Origin: Echinarachnius parma
Taxonomy: Eukaryota; Echinodermata; Echinoidea; Clypeasteroida; Echinarachniidae
Reading direction: 5' to 3'
DNA: 64,000 nucleotides
Assembly: GCA_037951105.1 (NCBI GenBank)
Contig: JBAMJV010010141.1
Location: 1 to 64,000 of the forward strand
Shown piece after piece: positions 56,290 to 64,000 of this stretch; the first letter of the stretch is position 1, and every line of letters starts with the position of its first letter. A program made the position numbers and the translations under genes. The notes below the pieces were generated by a model. That model ran no database searches and was not told the DNA's origin. It saw only the letters and a program-made list of their open reading frames with translations.

Positions 56290-56920
56290 TCATTGAAAAC
56301 CCTTTGGATTGTGAGTAAATTATTTACCCGCCTTTCTACAACATGATGCACAAGAAAAGAAGGTTTAGCCTAACCATCTCGCAATCCGCTCAGGATTGAT
56401 AATACAATATACTAAAGGGTGTAATTGTATTAAATGCATGAAGAAACAGCTATGATCATTCCCTTCAAGGCAATGTATTCACGGGTTTCACAAGGATAAA
56501 CATACCATATTAGTATTATAATACTAAATTTGGAAATCAAACTTATAGGACAAAATCCCGCCGATTTGGAGATAGAGGCTTACTTACTAACTTCGCAAAT
56601 GTGTTGGTATAATTTTTCGTCATGTGTTTGTCATGCATACAATTTTATTATGTTTGCGTTAGTATTATTATAAACTTTTAAACAGAGTGTACCGGGGATG
56701 GGTCGGGTTTATAATTTTCACTAAAAGGTTGTATCGCAATGACATGTGCAAAAGAGAGGGGTGGCGGAGGGGGGGGGGGGGGGGGGGGGTAAAACGTCTG
56801 AGTCTCTTTCATATTTCCATGTGGAAAGGAAATCATTTTTTAAGAGGTCGTTGTGGTCTTAAAATCGTGATCGCTTTTCTCTGACAAAAAAAAAACGCGG
56901 ATTTCCGCGGGTCCCGCTAG

Positions 56921-57119
56921 TATAATCATTATTAGAAAAGGATGAGCTGCATGTGTGGTTCAAGTGAAAATGAGGAAGAAGAGTTGCGCTTAGAAAGGAG
57001 CTGTGCATGAGAAGGCTCAATATATCATATCAGATTACATTTTGAGTCTGCGAGTAAAGAAATACATTGTTCAGGATGACGTAAGGACGGACACAGAATA
57101 AATGGGCGATATTATTTAA
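56921..57119. other. Short non-coding stretch
   Basis: No family recognised. Confidence 0.3.
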
Positions 57120-58033
57120 TGATATTCATTAGATTTTAATAAAAAACAATTGAAAATTTTCTTACAAAATAATATTAATCGATGGAGCATTTTTTATTAG
57201 AGAATTCCATAATTTGGAGCCTTCATGATATATAACTGTATGTTGAGCAAGGAGGGTCTGCAAGGGAGGTAAATACAATTCTTCAGAATGTCTAGTTGGA
57301 TAACTATTGACTGAGCTATTAAAAAAAAAAAAAATCTTGAAAAAACAGATGGCAACATATTATTATCATAAATATACATAAATTGACCAAGTTGAAATAA
57401 ATATAGATCTTTTACATTCCGTATCTTATTTAAAAACAAACATAGAGTCTGTATGGGAGAGAAAGGGGGAATTACAAATAATACGAATATTCTTCTTTTG
57501 TAATAACAACACTTTATATAATAAAACTTCATGAGTGTTACCCCGAACTAAGATACCATAATGGGAGTATCAAAGAAGTATAAAGCATACTTAATGAATT
57601 AAAAGGAAGACATGTCTTCACTTTATAAATTATACCAATGTTACGAGAAATAATTTTACAAATATTATCAATATGAAATTTCCAAGTAAGGTTATTATCA
57701 ACCGTTACACCCACAAATTTAAAGAATGAAACACACTCCAATGTGGTGTTTTACAAAACTTTGTTAGCCGGTAACATATCTATAGGTTTACTAAACAAAA
57801 TATATTTTGTTTTCTGGATATTCAATGATAAAATTGTTCGCTCTAATCCACAATAAAATATGATTCATTTCAATATCAATTTGTTCAACTAATCTATAAG
57901 AATCATTATGAGAAAAGACACATTCGTATCATCAGCAAAAAGTACGAAAGACAACATTTCAGATGATCGACAAAAGTCATTAATATATAAAATGAAGAAA
58001 AGTGGGCCTAATACACTACCTTTCTAATGTTTA
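57120..58033 (-). pseudogene. LINE RT and C-terminal fragment, decayed
   Basis: In minus sense it opens inside RT motif B (GSVLGPLFFILYINDF near 58,015), then motif C VLFADDTNVS near 57,930. After stops comes CVSFFKFVGVTVDNNLTWK (57,738 downward), RNIGIIYKVKTCLP, then LFLNKIRNVKDLYLFQLGQF near 57,420. The end of the frame is shifted near 57,310 at an A-run. The N-terminal two-thirds are missing. It is a CR1/jockey-like element, dead. The 3' end is near 57,120. Confidence 0.8.
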
Positions 58034-58484
58034 AAACAAAAATGCTCAATGTTTCCGAGGTGGCAACACAGCCGAATTTCTCTATAAAACATTTAGAACT
58101 ACTGGACTATATGGTATACACGTATACATATACCGGGCGTATCAAAAAAAGCGTTACACTTTTGAAAAAATTGTCAACATTACACTTTATATATTTATAA
58201 GATTTTTTCATGTCGATGGATGCCCCATGGTCTCATCTATCAAGTGCCACTAACAAAACAAATTTTCGTTCACGCTTGGGCGAACACTGACAGTTTTTGT
58301 ACAGAGTGTCAAAAATGGCTTGCGCCAAATTGAAAGAAGAGGGACAATTAAACCAGGAGACTGAATAAGTACTCCCATTCAAACAAATTGCTCTTTGCCA
58401 TAAATTTAAGAATATTTTATGATTGTGTAATAATTTTGTGGCAATTTTCTATCATAATTTAACTGATTTCATTGTTTTATATGC
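58034..58484. other. Repeat remnants
   Basis: 58,050-58,110 is an inverted partial copy of the 41,985 repeat. TACCGGGCGTATCAAAAAAAGCG at 58,133 resembles one end of a mariner-like element, but no partner end was found before the TIR element at 58,485. Confidence 0.4.
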
Positions 58485-59529
58485 GGGCCTGTTTCAAAAA
58501 GATCGTAATCATGTCGGACAGAATTCGATAGCAAATGTGGCTGTCATTTTTGTTCCAGAGGTAGTGGGCTTACATTATTGTACATGGATATGGAGAGCAT
58601 GTACATGGTTTTCAGGATATCAAAGTATCTTTCCAAATTTATTTTCTAAATTTGGTCAGGGCTGCAAAAATTGACCATGTCGGACGGAATCGATAGAAAT
58701 GATGACCCCACACTTTTTGTATTCAAGTTGATATTCTATCAAAAGTTTAACTGATTAGTTTCAAATTCAGTCACATGAACAGACAAACAAGTATAGATTT
58801 AATTCTCAGAAAGCCTTTATTAAAACCTTGTTGTCATGGAAACAGAAACTTCTAAAAAGAAGGTCATGTCGGACGGAACACATACATGTCGGACGGAATT
58901 AAAAATGTTACTATTTTGGCAACTTGCCAAAATCATTAATTCTGTACCTTTGGTAGAAAGGTTATGATAGGTACTAATGTTGTGGATAGTTGAAAAGAGT
59001 TCACCTCTATTCATAAATTTGATATCATGGAAACATTGAACAAATTCCGTCCGACACGTTCGTTTCCGTCCGACATGATCAAGCAACTGTTTTCAGCGTT
59101 GTGAATTATGCCTTGTTTCACAAAAAAAATACTATGTAGGTTTGAAAAGCTCACAATTTACAAGATTAAGAATGAATTGGGCATTATAAACTGCAGTTAA
59201 TTTGGGGATAAAATCAAATGAGAAATGTAGGAAATTACATGAAAATTGTGATCCTTTTGTGACCTTTTCAACTGACCCACGATCAAAGTTACAAAATTTC
59301 CATTTTGCATTTTCATTAAAAAAGTGGTGCAAATTTTCACGCAAGTTCAGTTGTCAATGATAAATCTAAGATTCTAACAGAAATACATGTCAAAACCTGA
59401 CCTTTTATTATATTTCTGATTTTGTAAATTGATTTCTGGGTAGTTTCAAAATAACAATCAAAGGAAATTCAGAGGAGTATGTACAGATTTCCTTTCATTA
59501 ATGATTTATAAATTCATTTTTTAGGGAAG

Positions 59530-61234
59530 CATAAGGACCGCTATTCATAAGGACTGCTATTCATAGGGACCGCTATTCGATATTTGAAAAAGGGTCATTA
59601 TTCATAAGGACCGCTATTCATAATCGATAAAGAGGGTTGCTATTCCTAATATGAGAAGAGGGTCGATTTTCATAATTTACAAAATCGGGGTCGCTATTTA
59701 TAATTTACAAAATCGAGGTCAAAGAAGAGGGTCGCTACTCATAATATGAGAAGATGGTTGCTATTCATAATACTGAATGAGAGTCGCTATTTATAATTAC
59801 AAGCATAGGGTCGCTATTCATATGAGAAATGGGTTGCACTTCATAAAATATGATTCAAATTTCCCTTTTCAATGATCCTTATTAAATGATCCATAAAATT
59901 TGCCCCGATTATTTACGTGACCCCCAAACAAGGCCGATCCAGGCATGATAAATGCTATTGTGCCAACAGTTGCGATCAGGCTGAGTGGTAGGGGTGGGGG
60001 GGGGGGGGGGGTAGATATCGTATTTGCAAATATTGATTCCTACGCCCTAGTTTACCGTGAATTGCGCGATTCCATTAAGAATGTCATTTCAGTGGCGGAT
60101 CCAGGGGGGGGGGGGGGGGGTTAGGGGGTTTAACCCCCCCCCCCCCCCCCCCCTTGGGCTGCCAAGTGAAAATGTATCAGTGAAAAAGGAGAAAAAAAAA
60201 GTGACAAAAAAATCACTTACGGGGTTCAAAATAGCAACAACAAAAAATCGCCGAGAGGGGGGACACCCCCCTCTCTCCAGACTCTCCCCCCACTTCCCGC
60301 TACACGGCTCGGAGCGAACCCCCCGTTACCTAAAAGCTAGATCCTCCCTGCATTTATGCAATTCCATGATTAGAGGAACATTCAACACCATATTCTATTT
60401 AATTTTTCTCAAATCCTGTTTCTTTTTCAAGCTTCTTTTTCTCAGGAATCACAATTAAATTGAGAGAGCTTTGATTTCCGACCTCTAAATCACACTGTCG
60501 TGTCCTTGTTACAGAGAAACAGAACTATACATGAAATGGCACATGTGGGACTACACATGCTTCTAAACACAGTTTTATGGGATTTTAAAGAAATATAAAT
60601 TTCTTTTCCATTTCTTTCTTTTGGATACTATAAAACACTTCATATTACACCAACCAGTGTCTCCTCTATGAATTTTAAATGCATAAAAACATCATTTTAA
60701 TTTGGATGGACAAACTGTAACGTACTCACCAGGTTTTCATTTTTACTAAAACTAAACAGACATATTTCAATATTTGATACATCACACCACTTGCAAAGTC
60801 ACTGTTAATGGTGTTATAATACAAATTTGTTTCAGATGACTCCTGTTTAAATAAAAGAAATATTTTTCACAAGGACTCATGTTTTTGTCCATGTCCTTTT
60901 TTTATAACGTTACTAACCAAAGTTTGAGTCTGTATTGTCACTGGAATTGTTTTTAATTACTGTGTGAAGAAGGTTTTGTCGGGTGGTATAAAATGTACCA
61001 GAAATTTAAAGAAAATATTCAGGCATCTTTATGTAACATCCTATTACATTCAGGGCCACTTGTATGAATTAGGAATACAATGTAGTGCCCTTTCTTCATG
61101 ATTGTGAATAGCGAGTTAAGCGATCCTGATTTTGTTTCATGAATAGCAATCCTCATCTCACATTATGAATAGTGGTCCTTATGCCTTTATGAATTAGAGT
61201 GATCCCTTTTGCATTTCATGAATAGGTTCTTATG
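59530..61234. mobile_element. Nested element with CGCTATTCATAA arrays in inverted arms
   Basis: The left arm (59,530-59,850) has about twelve steps of GGACCGCTATTCATAA or variants at spacings of roughly 15-35 bp. The right arm (61,105-61,234) has about five in the opposite orientation, ending TTCTTATG. The outermost ends match as CATAAGGACCGCTATTC and its complement. No clear target duplication. The middle holds a MITE (60,090-60,350) and G-runs. Non-coding. Confidence 0.65.
60090..60350. mobile_element. MITE with CAGTGGCGGATCC end and CATTT duplication
   Basis: Left end CAGTGGCGGATCCAGG, right end GCTAGATCCTCCCTG, an imperfect inverted match. CATTT flanks both sides (60,085-60,089 and 60,351-60,355). 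It includes a G-run of 17 and a C-run of 20 separated by TTAGGGGGTTTAA, able to form a G/C hairpin. Superfamily not assigned. Confidence 0.6.
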
Positions 61235-63144
61235 ACTAGCGAGGTTACCCAGGAATTAAGCTTCCTAGGATATAGTACATACAAGTACATGTAATTGTAA
61301 AGTGTCAATTAAATGAAACTTAATGTTGAACTACATGTAGCATGTATACATAGATGTTTTTGACAATTTGAAGTGAAATTAATTGATTATGAAGTGATCT
61401 ATCATGCATTATCTTGTCCTGTTTTGCCTCTAATATTGCTGTAAATTAAAGTGTGCTTGGAATATGAGCTTCTTTCTCCTGAAAATACGTTAATCATAAG
61501 GTTTAGAGACAATCTGCAAATTACAGTGTATGTCTCCCTTTGTATGAATGTGCTGTCTCACAACAAATTCCGTCCGACATGCCAGTTTTTATGTCGGACG
61601 GAAAAAATGTCCACCCTTATTTTTCCTTACTTGATGAAGGTATTTTGTCAAATTAATTATTTGTGCTTGAACTACATTTAAGTTATTAATACTTGCCAGG
61701 GAAGAATAAATAAAATTGTTGATATTTTTTTATGGGAAAAACTTCTCGGAAAATTTGTGCATGTCGGACGGAAAATTTTGAGTTCATATTTTAAAAATTG
61801 CAGGAAATCTACATTTCATCATATCTGGCTCCAATTTATTAATAAAGTGGTTGATATAGATGTTTTATAATATCTATGTGCAGATACATTTGCAACAAAG
61901 AAATTAAACTGCTACATGGTCGCATGTCACAAGGTCGTGAAATTTGTGTTACATGGTCAAAATGGTCAAAAAAAGTATTTTTGGATATGTTATAGATATT
62001 GTCAAACTCTAGTTATTCATACCATTTTCGTCTTCAAAATGTTTGTCGTTAAGGCATAATTGCATAATTAATGACTAATTAGTCCATAGACTGCAATGTA
62101 AATCAGAATATTCTAATGCGTTTTTCTCAAAATGAACCCTTTGCACTTAAGGCAGTCTAAAATTGTAATGCTTTCATGTATCAAAGTCATATTTTCAGGA
62201 TATATTATGGATACCCTAATAATCAAATTGAGAAGTGAAAGTTAATTCTAAGTCATGTCAATAGGTTGTTAATTACACTTTAATTAATTACCTAATTATA
62301 CGGTACCGCAGTACAGCAATACTGATGCTCCTATGAGTCTTTGAAATATCTTATTGCCAAAAAAGTTGTCTTTTTACATGCAGATATTAATGTTTAGTTA
62401 ACAGTAACTTCAAATTGGAAGATTTCTTAATTAGCATACTTTAATTTGGCTAATTAATTTAATTAACTGTCATGTGTAGGCCTACACAATACGGTGTACA
62501 ACCTAGCTGTTCTCTAAAAATAATAAATGGGCCTTTTACAAAAAAATCAAATGAAATTCATGTTCAAGACCTATAAAATGTTTTTATATTTGCTGTAAAA
62601 TGGATAATTCCATAAAGCAACACAAATTAAATAAGATAAACAACAATTTTGACATGTAAATTACTCATTTCCTCCTCCTCCTCCTCCACCTGCTCCTCCT
62701 CCACCTGCTCCGCCACCCCTACAACTTGTAATATATACAGCTGCCATTTTTTAGTATTAACTTTGTTTTCAATAGTATTTTCCACATTGGTAGCCCTATA
62801 TTTCAGCTTTAAAATGAGACCTTAACTGGGTTAATAGCACAAGGGGTTGCTGAACTATGACATTTTTTCTTCGCAAGCGTTCAGAAAAATGTAACAACGC
62901 CACCCTTTTTGCCTACGAGGTGGTGACATGCGACCACATAGGACCTTGTCCTTTCATAGAAAAAATTCCGTCTGACATGCTTGCAAATTGGCATAATGTT
63001 ACATAAATGACAAAATAATTACTAAATCATGAAATATTTGCATGGAAATAGATATTTTGTGAAAGAGCAGGTATGAATAAAGCCCAAAATGTAAATAAAC
63101 ATCATTTACAACTAAGTTTTAAAATTCAGCAAGATGGTTACCCA
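61235..63144. other. Interior of the 58.5-63.2 kb TIR element, no gene seen
   Basis: AT-rich. Apart from the CATGTCGGACGGAA copies it shows a CTCCTCCTCC/CACCTGCTCC tract (62,671-62,722) and no coding frame longer than expected by chance. Confidence 0.4.
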
Positions 63145-63254
63145 TTTTGAAACAGGCCCATGCATGGGTGAGAATCAATAATGGGTAATTACTTCAAGAT
63201 CTTTTTTAAAGCACAGACACATCAAAACCACATGCCAGTCATTCATTCAAAAAG

Positions 63255-63395
63255 TACCAAATCAATTAATCTTCAAATCCTTCAACCGATTCATCAATCA
63301 ATCAATGAGAAATCAATCCATCAATCCATTAATCAATCCATCAATCATGTCCATCAATCTATCAATCCAATCAGCCCATCAATCTATCAACATGA
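63255..63395. repeat. Degenerate (CAAT)n / ATCAATC tract
   Basis: Repeated ATCAATCAATC and CATCAATC steps over about 140 bp. The open frame across it is compositional. Confidence 0.85.
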
Positions 63396-63433
63396 ATATT
63401 CGTTAATGGGCAGGTCCAAGCTATTTGACTTGT

Positions 63434-63615
63434 GACGTACGGGACATTCACAGCTTTCAAGTGAATATTATTCAAAGGAAGGAGCTATGATCTGGAATCT
63501 TTTTGGTGCTTTGGAAAGCTACTTATAGTCCCTTCCTAAAATGCAAAAAAAAATATTCAAAATGCTCGTTAAAATTTAATTATGCTAATAAATATGCAGC
63601 GTGACGTACGGGACC
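63434..63615. repeat. GTGACGTACGGGAC motif pair
   Basis: GTGACGTACGGGAC occurs at about 63,433 and 63,601 in direct orientation. The style matches the private motifs of the two large TIR elements, so the start of another such element may run off the window end. No gene follows to 64,000. Confidence 0.5.
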
Positions 63616-64000
63616 AGAGAAATTATGACTTAAAAAAAAAAATGTGTATTGTGAAAACTCTCTGAATCTACATGGCAGATAACAACTTATTCCTGATATA
63701 TGCATTTGGTCATGCGTCCTCAGGTCGCCTCCTTTTGCGTTACATGCCGTTTTGGGCTTCTGCGGGACAATGTTACAGTTGAGAGCAAATATTTTCTGAG
63801 GAAGACCCCCTACCCTATCAAAACTATACATATTCTGAAAGGAAATTACCCAAGGAACCCAAATATGCACTCAGAAAGAACACTAGGTGTACAGGTAATT
63901 TTTCACATTAACCAAAACATGAAAAAAAAATTACAGATTTAGAGGTCAATATTTTCCTGATAACTTTTTCTAATGTAGTACTAGACAAGAAATTATAATG

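Larger units (their letters stand above)
50839..56920 (+). mobile_element. Helitron-like block, interrupted
   Basis: The 3' end at 56,896-56,920 has a 6-bp stem (CGCGGA, loop TT, TCCGCG), then GGGTCCCG, then CTAG followed by T. That is the Helitron terminus pattern of a hairpin, then CTRR, then a T at the insertion site. Repeat modules shared across the block (CATTCCCTTCAAGG, TTTAAACAGAGTGTATACCGGGG and ATCACGACTTAT) occur near 50,900-51,380, 53,500-53,775 and 56,430-56,710. They indicate one element split by a LINE (51,383-53,501) and a TIR element (53,777-56,289). The 5' end (TC) was not located. No helicase is present. Confidence 0.5.
58485..63159. mobile_element. 4.7-kb TIR element rich in CATGTCGGACGGAA
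   Basis: Inverted ends GGGCCTGTTTCAAAA at 58,485 and complement at 63,145-63,159, each flanked by ATGC (58,481 and 63,160), a 4-bp target duplication. CATGTCGGACGGAA or close variants occur in one orientation near 58,512, 58,677, 58,865, 58,888, 61,591 and 61,762. The other orientation is found near 59,044, 59,065, 61,568 and 62,966. Most lie in the outer parts. An unrelated element (59,530-61,234) is nested inside. No transposase frame. Superfamily not assigned. Confidence 0.75.

Overview
The window looks like intergenic or intronic DNA of a repeat-rich animal genome. It is AT-rich, uses introns (AG/GT-type junctions), and is dominated by APE-type non-LTR retrotransposons (LINEs), MITEs, foldback elements, a satellite and a Helitron end. 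A NACHT relic of the expanded invertebrate NLR type, THAP-like exons, LINEs with PHD fingers and 2A-like NPGP motifs, and repeats built on TGACCTTTGACC suggest a marine invertebrate, perhaps a deuterostome such as an echinoderm, hemichordate or cephalochordate. The species cannot be fixed from sequence alone. No tRNA, rRNA, CRISPR array or prokaryotic operon was seen.

Layout. 0-4.3 kb: dispersed repeats and a TTAA-flanked element with a THAP-like exon. 4.3-15.6 kb: one minus-strand CR1-type LINE (2A-like motif, PHD, endonuclease, RT) split by two insertions. One insertion is a second, 5'-truncated LINE (12,295-14,692). The other is a 5.2-kb foldback element (5,090-10,311, 7-bp target duplication), which itself holds a TTAA MITE and, at its centre, an RT fragment. 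16-21 kb: LINE tails, a (TG)n block and endonuclease fragments. 22.1-25.7 kb: a LINE with one uninterrupted 1104-aa ORF, the best candidate here for a recently active element. 26.6-29.6 kb: a dead plus-strand LINE. 30.3-31.8 kb: G-run repeats and a 121-bp duplication. 31.8-35.9 kb: a satellite of about 91 bp per unit with higher-order duplications.

36.3-40.5 kb, minus strand: the only host-gene signal. It consists of a degraded NACHT segment and, about 3.2 kb upstream, an exon with a hydrophobic segment whose splice phase fits the NACHT exon. The intron between them is filled with MITEs. 40.8-50.2 kb: TA and TTAA MITEs, a dead plus-strand LINE with its own insertion, and hairpin sequences. 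50.8-56.9 kb: a Helitron-like block (3' end at 56,920) split by a 5'-truncated LINE with an intact RT C-terminal half and by a 2.5-kb TIR element. 57.1-58.0 kb: a minus-strand RT relic. 58.5-63.2 kb: a 4.7-kb TIR element with ATGC duplications and two nested elements.

There is no pathway of cooperating host genes. The layers record repeated insertion of transposons into older transposons. The most unusual points are the possible transmembrane-NACHT gene relic, TIR elements that carry many copies of their own private 14-16-nt motif in both orientations, the foldback element, and the NPGP motifs of the LINEs.
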